Assembly (NCBI GenBank): GCA_037576195.1
Contig: CM075102.1
Coordinates: 16,612,745 to 16,676,744, forward strand
Direction: 5' to 3'
DNA length: 64,000 nucleotides
Source: Phytoseiulus persimilis
Lineage: Eukaryota; Arthropoda; Arachnida; Mesostigmata; Phytoseiidae
Made by a program: the position numbers and the translations under genes. The notes under the pieces were generated by a model that made no database searches, was not told where the DNA came from, and saw only the letters and a program-made list of their open reading frames with translations. Each line of letters starts with the position of its first letter. Positions within the stretch are counted from its first letter, which is position 1. Below, piece by piece: positions 48,870 to 60,769 of this stretch.

Positions 48870-50216
48870 CCGCGGAATCTGCAAATAACCTCATTTTTAA
48901 ATAACCGCGGGTATGGTTAACGGAAAACGGCAAGCCCATAACCGCCATAGCGATTAACCGCAAAATCAGGGCCGAAAACCGCGGCTGTATGAGAGATTGG
49001 CCGGAGACGTGATTCCGAACAGATCCAACGGCGACACCATCGTTTCCACGCCTAGTGAAATCGGAACGAGTCATAGCCGGAACCGGAGGAAAGATACTGC
49101 AGCTCCTCGATATCCTTCCCAGAATTTCAAAGAAAAGTTTCCACGAGAGAGAGAGAAAGCTTTGTTTGATCTCCAGGAAACTTCTCCTCTTCTCTCAGAA
49201 AGAAGGTTCTACAATCAACGGATACAACGAGATCCCAAAACACATCTCAGAAAGACTCGTTAGTTACAACTCGACCTTGATGAGATGGGGCCGGGAACCT
49301 TGGTTGATGTCCCAAGACACGAAATCCTTCGACCCATTATCCTGATCCGAAAGAGATCATCTTGTATTGTGGAGCCTCCCGTCCGATGAATGTAGTCAGC
49401 AATATCGGGCTCAACTCCTCACGATCCGCTGAGGAAGTGTTGCAAACTTTGAAATGTGTCATTGGGGCTGATTTCTGCACGTTTTCACGAACGGAGAGTG
49501 CCCAACGGTATGCTTCTTTGTTGCGTTGGGATGACTCACGATTTTTTTATTGGGAATCCACGAGGTCCTCTCTTGAGCCGCTTCCACTTCTCTCTGACTC
49601 CAAGTAACTGCCTCCGGCTTCGATATCATCGTTGCGGTCTTTGAGAAGGGCGTCGTTCTCGGTTCCGACCAGTGCATGAGAGATCCCCGTTTTTTGGTAA
49701 GACACATCACGATTCTTTCATCGATGGCTTCCAACGCGGGTTCAACCCACATAATAGCTACGTCCGCTGTGTTGTGTTCCTTGATCCCACCAGATGCGCA
49801 AAGCTCTGGAAGATTGAGCCTTCCGCCTCCAATGCTGGCTCATCCAGTCCTTGAACGGCTTGCTCATGGGGACATGGAGAGGCTGCACCTGATGTGTGAT
49901 AGCTCCAGGTATCATTGCTAGCCGGGTACGGTTTTCAGAAGCGTGTACGAACTTCGTCCAATGGGAGCCATCACACAAGATGTCAGAGTTCCACAAGAAA
50001 TTAGTTTCTCTTCAATTCTTAGCGCCCAATTCCAGATCCTCAGCCTGAGTACGCTGATCAGACGCGACGCTTTCTCGAAAAGTCATACGTTTCGGAAAAT
50101 CGGGTCAAATGCGGTTATAGCCGCGATTCGCCCGCGGTTATTGCGGTTAAGAACCATGAAATATTTGGGGTGATTGCGGTCATCAACCGCGGTTAAATGA
50201 CCGTTGCAAAGCCTAG
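48870..50216 (-). mobile_element. Degenerate hAT-like element enclosing pogo-type transposase remains
   Basis: The ends are imperfect inverted repeats: the right end inward reads CTAGGCTTTGCAACGGTCAT and the left end carries a matching TCTGCAAATAACCTCAT-like segment. Both are followed by repeated AACCGC/ACCGCGG subterminal motifs (48903-48985 left, 50110-50205 right), a pattern familiar from hAT elements. Flanking 8-mers TTGAGACT (48862-48869) and TTGATACT (50217-50224) match at 7 of 8 positions, consistent with a hAT target duplication. Length about 1.35 kb. Exact left terminus is uncertain by a few bases. Confidence 0.6.
49459..49996 (-). pseudogene. pogo/Tigger-type transposase fragment (DDE domain, C-terminal part)
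   Basis: The minus-strand frame 49996-49742 contains AMIPGAITHQVQPLHVPMSK followed by PFKDWM, which corresponds to the conserved pogo/Tigger stretch where a stable PGG-type loop precedes LQPLDV and KPFKD. The family tail, with a Trp-containing helix and a KSF..GIS-like segment, continues in another frame (49752-49459: WVEPALEAIDERIV, then CLTKKRGSLMHW), so at least one frameshift separates them. Everything upstream of the last catalytic residue is missing or unrecognisable. Dead remnant. Confidence 0.75.
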
Positions 50217-50224
50217 TTGATACT

Positions 50225-53200
50225 GGTCAACGCTCCGACTGATACTTGAAGCTTGGCGCCGAGTCCGAAAGAGAGTTATGTATCACGGAAGTTCGTTTCA
50301 ACGTTGAAGTCTGTTCGAGATGGGACGCTCGGTCGGAGAAGTTTGGGCCAGCCCTCAAGAAGCTGCACGAAAGATATCTTAATTTCCCCGAATCAATCAG
50401 GAGTAACTGTTGGTCTCGAGCTGAGCGGGCAGTAGTTGAGTCCGATTCTCGCGCCGCGATGGGTGAGATATTGCGGATGCAAGAACGGTGTTCAACCTCC
50501 CGAAGTTGCGGGGCTCGCCTGGAGGGCGGAGGGATCAAAATCTTAACCGATCCTAGGAGTCGCTCGCGAGCGGGATGTAACCTGGGTATTAACTCTGATA
50601 TCGAATGTGTATTCGAAGCCGACGGTTGGTCCTGCGACTGTAATCTCCGCTGAACGACATCGCGTTTGAAACCATTGCCGACATACTCGAAAGCTCAATA
50701 CGAGAATAATTGATCATACTCCCAACCATCTTGCCGAGGAGCCCATCCCAGTCTGCTCCCCTTCCACGGAGAGAAGGAAGAGTGGCTGTGAAACCGCAAG
50801 AAATCCGTTGCTCCCTGTCGGGAGCTGTGTTGCCTTCGAGCGCCTCACATTACTGAGTTCCCTGGGGTCCGTCTGCAACTGGACTGATGATTGAAATCCG
50901 CAGTCACTCGAACTTGGACCGCTTCAAGAAGTTCGACTGCTGAGTTGGCAGCTGAAAGTTCATTGACGATGTGAAAATGAGTGAGCGGAAAACTATTTCC
51001 TGATGGAGTGTACGAAGAGCTCATGATGGAGCACAGATGTTCGGGGGCCGAAACGTTTGAACGTTCAGGGAGGGTACGGTGTATTACTGCACACAGAACC
51101 TCCCGGTAACGACTTGCGTCAACACAGCAACAATTACATTGTTCGTCGAAATAGGTACGTAACGAGAAGCAAATGAACAGATCGTATATTTGATTACATA
51201 GAGGAAGATCAGCATGCTGATCTCAAGTAAGTAAAGGCAGTCTGCCTCGCCCAATTTCTATTCTACTCAATCATTCACTTACTGCACACCGTGCTCGTCG
51301 GGGCCCGCTCTACACACAACTATCCAACGACCGTGACGTTTCAGGGCCAATCGCTGATCGTTTTCACCTCGAAGGGAATGAGGACTCTCTTCAGTCTCGA
51401 TACTCATGCGAATCCAGTTTTCCCGAGGGCTTCGCGGAGCTTCCACATTCACCTCGTCATGGAATGATGTAGCTCGCTTGTTTGGGGGTCGCCCACCAGC
51501 TCATCGGTTCATATCGCTGACTCGCATCCCTTCCGAACATCGTTCCACTCGGCTCATCGGAAACTCCGTTCAGCCTTGATTCGCCTGATAAACGAGAAGG
51601 CTCCGACTTAGAGGGCTGACAACTGGTCGAGTCGGCGGAGGATATCTCGGAAAAGGTTCTCGAGGTCTAGAGTATATCGGAGTGGAATCAGGCACCCCAG
51701 TTATGAGTCGACCGGGCATGAGAGCCGACTCGAGAAAGATGGCAGAGTTGAATTACGCCTGTTCCGCGAAACACTCGCGAAAGCTTGTGAACACACATTG
51801 CCATGCGGTTCCCGAACTCAAAGCTGGAGTTATCGGCGAATCCCTCAGAGGTTCGAAAGGGGTCGGAGAAAATATTCCACCATGAACATGAATCGCACAG
51901 ATAAGGACAGGGGAGAGCATGGTTACGCATGTTTTCCTCCGGCGCTCGAGTCTCCCCGATTCTTCGCGAAATTTCCATGAAGAAAACCGTAGAGGGTTGT
52001 AGCGATAATGTCTAGCTTCAGGGGACCGAGGACTTGGGGAGGGAGACGGGCGGAAAGGGTCGTCGCAAAGAGAAATAGACTTCGTGGAGGTCGGACGAAC
52101 GAGCGCGCGAGCAATGTCTGAATATTCCGGACTCGTCGTGCGCGCTTTTTTGCAAATATAACTTCTCGTCCAAGAAGTCTATTTGGGACGTGGTCTGGGT
52201 GCTTGGCCCGGCTCCTACGGCGCTTCCTGCTTGCCTCGACGAACGAGCAGCTTTTTCTCGTACATACCTACGACTATGCGCGTCACCATTGGTATGCCTC
52301 CATGCACAAGTCGTCGTCTACGTCTGTTAGTTCCGAATTGAAGTGTCGACGCTGTTGGCGGTGGTGATGGTGATGATGCTCACCACAGTTGCCATCATCA
52401 CCAGGAGAACACGCTCCGCACGGTGCAGGGCTGCGGGAGGGAGCACGTGTTGTAAAAATCAAGCCCCTTTGTCGCTTCGACAAGCGCTTTTCACTCAGAG
52501 TTTTTCTCTGACTCGGTGGGTGAGTCAGTTACGACTCCACTCCTCGGACGGAGAGCTATGCGGTCCCAGCTCGCTCGAATCATCCTTCCACCCCATCATT
52601 ACCTAAGTTCCTATCTCCTCGAAGCTAGACTCGTGGCCACCGAGCCGAGGAGACGCCCCTCAGTTCGGCTCCAAGTTGAGAAACGCTCTACGGAACGAGG
52701 TGTTGGCCAGAAAGCGGCAGGAGAGAACCCCGACCGCTCAGAGAACTGATTCCTGTTCTAAATTTTTAGCTCCGGCAGTTTTCAATGACATCACCTCCGT
52801 TGTTCGTTCTTCTCGTCACTTTTCCTGGCTATTCCTCCCGTTTCTCCCTAACTGCCTCCGAATCGTACTCTTCCCCTTCTTCGGTTTTTGCTTTCCTTCC
52901 ACCTCCGAGCTCTTCACCACCGCGTTGTCCTTCGCCTCCCGAGTTGATTTTTTTCACTTCTCTTTCCACTGTTGTTCAATAGCCAAGTTTTATGCGTAGC
53001 CCTTCCCGCCGTTCTCCTCTGCTTCCTCCTCGTCGTTTCATTTTTTGTTCAATTTTACACCGTTTTTATGCAGTGTGCGTACGTAGCCACACCGGCGGCC
53101 AGGCGAGGAGCATACACACAAACGGCAGAGTTTAATTTTATTTCGCTCCAAACAGTGGCCGACCGCCCGCCGGCTTGGCCTGCTTTTCCAATATGCTCGG

Positions 53201-53700
53201 TTGCTTTCTCGCCGGCGTTCGTTATTGTATTCTGCTGCGTAAGTTCAAGCTAATCGATTCGTCGCAGGGAGCCCCGCCGACCGATCTGTCGGCCGACTAA
53301 AAATCCTGCAGTTCGTCGAACGTGTTCCGTCCTGCTCTGAGTGAGCTCTTAGGCAGGGTTCATCTCGCTGGCTAGCTGCAGAGATAGGCTCTCGATTTCC
53401 AGTTTCGGATAGTTGATCTCGAGGCAAAAACATGAATCTCACGTCACTTAACGTCGATTCCCGAAGCTCACTCGGGTCGTTCACTGCGAATCGCATCGAC
53501 AGCTCTCGAGCTCTCCCCCTGTAAACAGCGTGACCGAAGCAACAGCCATCCAGGTAGTTGGGAAAACTCCCCGAAGCAAAAGCCGAACGGACCAAAGTTC
53601 AACGAGGAGCGACCGGCTGGAAGGGGAACAGTGAACGAGGGATGAGGAAAATTGTTGGCAGAAATTACCTTGTATGGCCGAAGTTTTTGCGAATGAGAAA
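50225..53700. other. Stretch without a recognised gene
   Basis: A plus frame at 50246-50653 (135 codons) has no motif. 50660-51670 is closed in all frames beyond about 60 codons. Pyrimidine-rich sequence at 52750-53050. No transposon ends or RNA genes recognised. Confidence 0.45.
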
Positions 53701-53709
53701 TATAAAAAG
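53701..53709 (+). promoter_or_regulatory. Strong TATA-box match
   Basis: TATAAAAAG followed by GC-rich sequence; an expected start near 53730. The downstream 700 bp is purine-rich and open in several frames on both strands, so a coding exon cannot be picked. It may drive a 5' UTR exon of a plus-strand gene. Confidence 0.3.
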
Positions 53710-53739
53710 GCCTGTGCTCGCCCGCACGGTCGTTCGCCC

Positions 53740-56700
53740 GACTCGCGCGCTTTTCATAAAAGCGCACGACATCTGGAGGGGTCGCGTGAAGAAGACCGCG
53801 ACACAGGAAGGGGATCAGGATTTGGGAGACTACAGGACTGAGTGGAACAAAGATGGGGAGGGGTAGAGCTGTCTATGCACAAAGGCCACAGGGGTGAGGG
53901 GGTGGAGGGGCGGCAGAAACGAAAGAGGCCCTCTCGTGGAGGCCCGGGGCCCTGGGGTCTGACGACAAACGTAGACCAGTGGAACTGGAGGTGGGGCAGC
54001 GAACAGACCTCAGGGAGAGAAGGGGTCGGAGGGCCCAGAAGGGACAGAAAGAAACGAGAACAAGGGGGCCAAGGCGAGCGAAAGGCCACGCTGCAAGGAA
54101 TGGGTTCCACTGGTTTGTTCGCGGCTCGGTTGGTCGGTCGGTCGGTTTGTGTGGGACTATGGAGACAACGAGGGACAGAGGAAGTCAAACTGAGCGTACG
54201 GGGGCGTTCCGGGACGACGAGTATCGAAACTTGTTCTCGGTTTTCCCCGTATACGCCACACAAGCGATCGGCTCGAGAAGTAGCGTTATCGAATTCGCCC
54301 AAAATTTGCTCCCTCATCGGAGCGTGTGTTGATTTCGCAACCACTTGTCTGCTTTCAAAACTGCGAGGCTTCGCCGCCGTCACAGCAACAACGGATAGCT
54401 CTAGAAACGATCCGCCCTACTTAGGAAGATAAGCTACTGTCGCGGATAACTGAGAGCACTGGCACGAGCTTCCGGAGCATCAAGCTACATATTTCCATTC
54501 ATCTATTACAAGTACATTGCGAAGAGCAACAACTCACTGCGCGGCCCTGTCGGATCCCGGCTTCACGTTCTCCGATGGAAATTTCGGGTTTCGCTGCAGG
54601 CTCCGCGGTCGCCGTACGATGAATATACTATGTCTGCCTTGTTTCGAATTGTGCGAGAAATCGCCCCCCCCCCCCTCTCGATCCTCCGCTGTTGAACCGG
54701 ATGAAGGAATCGGAGGACGATTCTTACGATATCGTATGATGGTTTTGTGGTTGTTAGAATTTCATGATTCGGCTCCAAGAGGCACGGAGGACAAAACTGT
54801 TTTTATACTTGGTGCGACTCTCGTACGACATTTTTTAGGTTTGTATGTCATCGGAGAGCCCGGCTGGCGTCTCTTGATATCAACTCCGTCCGAATATCTG
54901 GAGAATGTTCATGCTATTTTCCGCGACGGCGGGTACACCGAATGAACGACGTGGTAACGAACGCTTTTCTGAACGTTTTTAAGGCAAATGAAGATTTAAA
55001 CTGTTCCACTCGTCATCTCGTAACGGAAATAAAGCTGCGATGACGCTCTGGCGCGGGCAGAGTGATGGGCGACCCTGCATGCCGGCCGGCGGGTGGCCGA
55101 ACGAAAGAAGAGAGCAAGATTTGATTAAGCTCAGACGAGCGACGACGATCACGAGAGAATTGTGGCAAGAGTGAAGATGAAGTCACTGCGTTCGGAGGGA
55201 GCTGACTTCTTGAATAGAAGCTCTTGCCACACCGCCACGAGAGCTCGGATGCGATCAAAAAGACAGTGATTGTTTTCAAGTATTGTTCAAGATCATGAGT
55301 GCGGTTTGCGTTCCTTCGGCAAGCCCGTCGCGTTTTTCTTTTCCCTCTTTTGGTGCGTAGCGGCTCGGCTCGTTGATCTTCGTTCCGCATTCAGTTCTTC
55401 GCCGGAACTCGGGAGTTGTTTCGATCGCTGACTTCGACGATGGGACCCTGGGACGCGTATTCTGACCTCTTCGATCCTCGTGTGTGGGTTTATCTCTTGC
55501 GCTTGAGGCATTCAGAAGTTCTGGCGTACTTCCTTCGCGGCGACAATCAAAGATATTTAAACTTCACGATCTTCTTGTACGGTCCCCGACGAGGGGTCTC
55601 GTGTCGCGAAACGTTCGTTACAAGCGTCTGGTGCTCTGCTACAAACCCGGAAACAGCCGAGCTCGAATCGAAGTTCTGGGTGTCCCTGCCGAGAATGCTG
55701 ACATAGATTCACACTCCTGTGTGGTCGGCCGAAAGATGAACGCTGGAGCGATTCGACGAAATCACCCATTATGTATATGACAGATCCAGCGATCTGTATC
55801 CACCGTACTTTTCTGAGCGGAGGAAGAGTGTGGGCTTTAACAGTTTTCTCGTGAGGCGCACTGACTCCATGTGCAGGCCCGATCCGTGGCCAAACGCATT
55901 CTCCCCGATCGATGCTAACAGGTACCTTCCAAATCCGTGGTTTGATTTTCATCTGGCCTACCCCAGCTGTATGTGCTCTCTCCCCTACTCTATATTCCAT
56001 CATCTGCACGGAATGATATTTTCGTGCTCTTTCCGTTCCACTTTCGGGAGGGCAGGTCGTGAGGTTTATGGTTTGTCGTCGCTGAACTCAATGTTCCAAA
56101 TCCGGAGAACAAGGATCCCGTCCCGTTGTTAATAATCAACCACGGTGCTCTCCGTCGAGGGTAACCTCGAATTCATTGAGCGGAGCGTGTTCCAATATCC
56201 ACGCGCAATGATTCAGAATATTTGGTTTGTACAAGTTCTTAACAGTTGGACGAATGACGGCCATTGGGATCACGACAACGAGCTCAACGACGATGACGAC
56301 GAGCGCGAGAGAGATCCGACCGGGATGAGTTCGATGAGAGGGGGTCGCTACGAATTCCAAAATGTCGTTTCCGTGTCTAGTTGGAATCCGGCGGGACCGA
56401 TGCATTGCCCGAAGAAGGACTGATGGCAGGAAGATATCACAGCCGACCGGAACGGTCCGCCAGCCAGCAAACCGACGGTAGGCAAGCCGCCCTCCGAGGA
56501 AAGAACGAAGACCAGATGGCTTCTACGGGTTTATGAGGGTCGTACTGCAACGAGGGAGAGCATATTTATTTTACTCGGCTATATCCGTAGCCCCAGCCTA
56601 GCTGCCTGTTCGCCCGCCCGCCTTCCTGCTGGCGAGACAAGAGTCGCCCGCGGCCATCCGGGGGGAGAAAATGCTTCTTACCCACCTTTCGATACTTCGC

Positions 56701-57947
56701 CACAGCAGCCGCTGGCTCACAGCAGTCAAAGACCCTCGTCGTCCCTCTTCATGCCGCCGCTGTTGGAGTTGCTCTCGCGGTGAACGGGCGGCCAGTCGAG
56801 CTCTCGGCAGCCCCTGGAGGACGTAGCAGTGAAACTCAGTCACGAATGCAATGCAGGGAAGCCTCTTGTGCAGGAGCCGCCGCCGCCACTACCAGCAGCA
56901 GCAGCAGGGCAGCTGGTGTTTGAGCCTCGTCGACAGATGTACGGCCCGCACTTATGCAAATCGCAATACACCCTGCTCCCCGTTCGACGGTTCTCTCCGC
57001 CCCCGTTCCCTGCTCATCCGAGACCGAGCTCAGACTCTCTCCGTCAGTTCCTTAGTTCCATCGGTCCCGACGAGCGAGCAAACCACACCGCGATCCTCTA
57101 TCCCCCTCCTCCCGTTCATAGTTAGCATCCCGTGCAGTATTTCAAGTTGCTCAATCTGCCAGTGGGTTCCATTATCTTAGAACATAAACGTCGTGCGCAC
57201 CGCCCTTAGAAGTAAATGGTGCTCGACTCTCGCGTGGAGCTAAAAAAAAAACTCATGCGCACACAGATGGACGCAAACACCATTCTTCTTGGAGCTTGCA
57301 TCTTGCCTGGGTAACCCGAGACAGTTCGGAACGAGCTTGGCTGAGTTCAGCGGCCCCCTATCTAAGGTTTTGGAGCTTACGTCACGCGTTCCGGAGGGAG
57401 AGGTAGATTTTATTCACGAGTTGCCAAGGAGGGCGTGAAGCCGAATCACGTCCTGCTTGGTGAGACACGTCTGCGTCTTCAACTCGAGAGAAGAGGAGGT
57501 GCTCCTCCTCGAAGAATTCATTCCTCGTAGAAGAAATGTCTCGCGTCGAACTGCCAGCAGTCGAGCGGTGGCCGAATGGTCACGTGAAGCGGAACTTTCA
57601 CTCTGAAGATGATCAACTTTCTCAGAACATATTTTTTCCGGATTCCCCCGAAGGGGCAGGAGGCGGGTTGGAGAAAACCGGTGATATTTATTTCGGAAAT
57701 ACGAATAATGACAAAGCTCCATCGTGCAGGATGTCCGGGACGGGGCGTGGATTCCCTGGATGACAGTGTGTTGGTCTGGCAGGACTGATTCGAGCGTTAA
57801 ATCGTCCATCCAAGAACCGGAAATTCGCCCGACAAGAACTCCATTGACGTCACAAGCTTGCGTTGACAATCCGACAATTCAATTAGTGGTATTAGTCGCC
57901 TCAACGCGAGCAGGGAGAATATCGGAAGGATAGCGAAGGATGATAAT

Positions 57948-57983
<36 letters not shown>

Positions 57984-60255
57984 GGGAGGAGGAGAGGGCA
58001 AAGAGAGAAACGCGTTGGCGTCCCTCAGAACATTTCGGGCGAGACTATGGCCGGACATCTACCCAGAGCGATTTTCGATCCGGTTCGTTCGCGGTTCTAG
58101 AAGAAAATATCCAAGGGATGAGTCTCTCGGCAGAGCACAGACCTCTGAAAGTACGGATCGGAAAAACTACGAGAAAACTGCGTGAGGGTCTCTGGGATTC
58201 CAGCATTCTCGTCATGGCATCACTTGCTCCGAGGGCAGTCGGCGTACGCGTGTTCGAGGGCGTGGGCAGATGTGTGTGCGCGCGTGTTTGGGAAAACGGT
58301 GCCTCCGCATGAATACATTCATCATCGAATGAAAGCCCAAGGTATGACGGCGGCGATGGCGACGCCGACAGCGAGAAGAAAAGCTCTCAGTCATAAAAGA
58401 CGGGGCTAGTTTCGAGAGGCAATATCTCTTCTCGTCTCGTCTTTTTTGACTGGTGTCTCTCCTTATTACCACTCTTCCTTTTTGTTGTCCTGAGAGTATT
58501 ATGTGCTGCTATGTAATTACAGTGCTCAACTCATGGCTGCCGAATAATGCCTGGGTCCCACTATGCACCCGCGAGGAGGAGCAGAAGGAGCATTGGACAG
58601 TGAAGAGACAATATATTTAGGGACCAGCCGGGGGAAACAAGCGACCGAAGCCAGGCGATGGAACACTGGAGAGATGTGTCACGTTGAAGGAACGGTACAG
58701 CTTTGGGCTGATGAAAAATCGAACCGTTCCGTTCCCATCGCCTTCCTCTCTCGAAGCCACTCGGAGACAACCGGAACCGGAAGTCCTAGTCAAAAACTGA
58801 AAAAGATGATCAAAAGCGTGAGATGGGAGCCGAAGGATAGATCGAACCAGGAAGAACCTTCAGGATCGGCTTTAGAGTCAAGAAGCGGAGGGACGGAAAG
58901 AGGGGCGAGCGCTGCTATCAGCTCGGGCTGTGGGTGATTTGTCTGTTGTTGATGGCGACCGCAGAAACGAGCCGGGGCCTACGGAAGACTCGGAGACGGA
59001 CAATTCCGACTGTTAAGGGTTCGAGAGAGCTGAACGGCGAGCTCTGGAGTGCTCGGGACGAAGATATCTCAAAGCTTTCGACAGCCCGCGCGTCAGAGGT
59101 GTGGAGAAGTTCCGAAGCTGGTGAGAGGCCAGAAGGTAGAATCGGATGAAATTCGATAGGGAAGAATTCTGGCTGCTACCGTCGTCCCAGAATCCAACTC
59201 CAAGGCAAACCACTTCCAGTGACTGTCAAATCGAAGTCACTCTTGTAGTTTCCACCGCATCTCCGCCCAATGGAGCCCATTTGCCCGAAAGAACACCCGG
59301 CCCCTGGCGGCGCGGCGCCTCGCTGCTCGATTGTTTCGAAACTAATGAAGATGGAAGGGGAGCTTGATCGCGGCGTGAGGGATCTACTCTAACATAGGTC
59401 GAAGGGAATGCGTCAACCATGGAAACCATTCTCGAGGTCAGTGCCTGAGCGGTTGCGATCTAACCGAGTGCTTGGAGGACTGACGCCTGCGCAGGACAGC
59501 TCCAATATTGCTTCACAACGTGTTCCGCCGATAGTTAAATCCTCTATCACTCCTCCCAGATGACCTGAAACGGCATAAAACAGGGTGCGCTCTGGGCGTA
59601 TTGGCTTCAGTCTTCAGTGGATGAGCCGTCAACGGGTTTGTCTCATGAACCTGTTCTGGCAATTCAAGGAGGCGTCGTTTACTGTCACAGCTCGACACTG
59701 AGTCGATGCACTTGACCCTGGGACGAGTTGTCCCACCCAGGCGGATGCGCGCCTATCTTCAGATCTGGATTGCTTCAGTCAATACAATTAGCCTGAACCT
59801 CTCGAGGAATAATCACAGCGTGCCTTTCTTGTTCCGCGACTTAGGTCGGAACGTAGGCGCATGTCTCGTTCAGAGAACAAGCCCGTCGAACGTTCGCGGC
59901 ACACACTCCGGATATGTTCCCCCAGGAATTTCGAAGCCAAGAAGCCATGAGCTGGTAGACATCAGACTCCACTCTCATCAGCTTCTCATTCGGCACACTT
60001 CCTCCCGCGTGATCTTTCGACTGCTGCTATACTGTATTCTGCAGGCAAACCCTTCCTATTGTGAGAACACCACATTTGGCTCTTGCAGTTTGACAGAATG
60101 AACCAGTATTGCGGGACCCACTGGCACCTTCCTGAATGAAACGACGTCGTAGAACGACAAACTCTATTCGCATTCCGCGAAATCGGCTGCGATGGCTCAG
60201 TTTAGGCGCACAATTGTTTTTGAAAATTGAACTCATTCCTCGTGCCTAAATTGGA
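53740..60255. other. Stretch without a secure gene
   Basis: 53842-54432 is open on both strands (196 and 209 codons) but this reflects purine skew. Contains a C12 run at 54664-54675 and a GA microsatellite at 57948-57986. A minus frame (first ATG 57809, stop 57416-57414, 131 codons) ends with AATAAA overlapping its stop, but nothing else supports it. Plus frame 59706-60101 (131 codons, ATG) has no motif. No RNA gene or transposon recognised. Confidence 0.4.
57948..57986. repeat. (GA)n microsatellite
   Basis: About 18 GA units with one interruption, grading into a GGA-rich tract. Confidence 0.9.
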
Positions 60256-60769
60256 ATGAAGCCTGCGAGACCGCGACCTTTCGCACGCGCCAGTCCGCCT
60301 AAACGCGCTTTGGAATCGGTCAACCTGCACATGGATTCGTTCTCGATCGAACTGCGCGTATTTCTGGCATTGGCCCATAAGAAAGAAGGGTTCAACCCGG
60401 GGAAGTGTCTTACCATGGGGACGATCTGTAATTTTGACTCATATCAAGGTAAGCCATCAGAGCGCTCATCCTTAGAGGAAAATTCCTGACGCAGCGGGCA
60501 GCGAGGACAGGTTTTTTTACTCATTGGTTCGATGGCGCTATTCTGAGGGGGAAACTTCGGTGAACGAGTGGTTCGAGGAACGAATGACTCTCGAACAGTT
60601 GAATCGCACCTTCTGCATTGAGTGGGTGTCTGAGGCCGACTGTCTGCCGCTCAGCCCGAAACTCTCATCTCGGCCTTTTTCTGGATCGTGGTCCGCAGTC
60701 GGCGCGGAATTTCAATTCGTGACGTGTGAGGGAATTCCACTCCAAACTCCACCGCTCCATTCCACTTGA
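60256..60769 (+). CDS. Hypothetical two-exon frame, 155 residues
   Basis: ATG frame 60256-60448 ends one base into a codon at the donor gtaagc; a 46-nt intron ends at gacgcag (60494) and the second exon, 60495-60769, continues in phase to a TGA. The product starts with a basic Pro/Arg stretch (KPARPRPFARASPPKR) and has an acidic, Trp-rich second exon (SVNEWFEERMTLEQLNRTF). No family recognised. The very short intron and absence of promoter or poly(A) signal keep this low. Confidence 0.25.

Noticed and set aside
53754..54432. Overlapping 209-codon minus and 196-codon plus open frames
   Set aside because: Both strands are open over the same purine-skewed DNA, composition is low-complexity (Arg/Gly or Pro/Ser), and no motif or splice context exists.
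57414..57869. 151-codon minus-strand frame with AATAAA overlapping the stop
   Set aside because: The frame does not begin with ATG, no acceptor or promoter was found, and a single hexamer is weak evidence.
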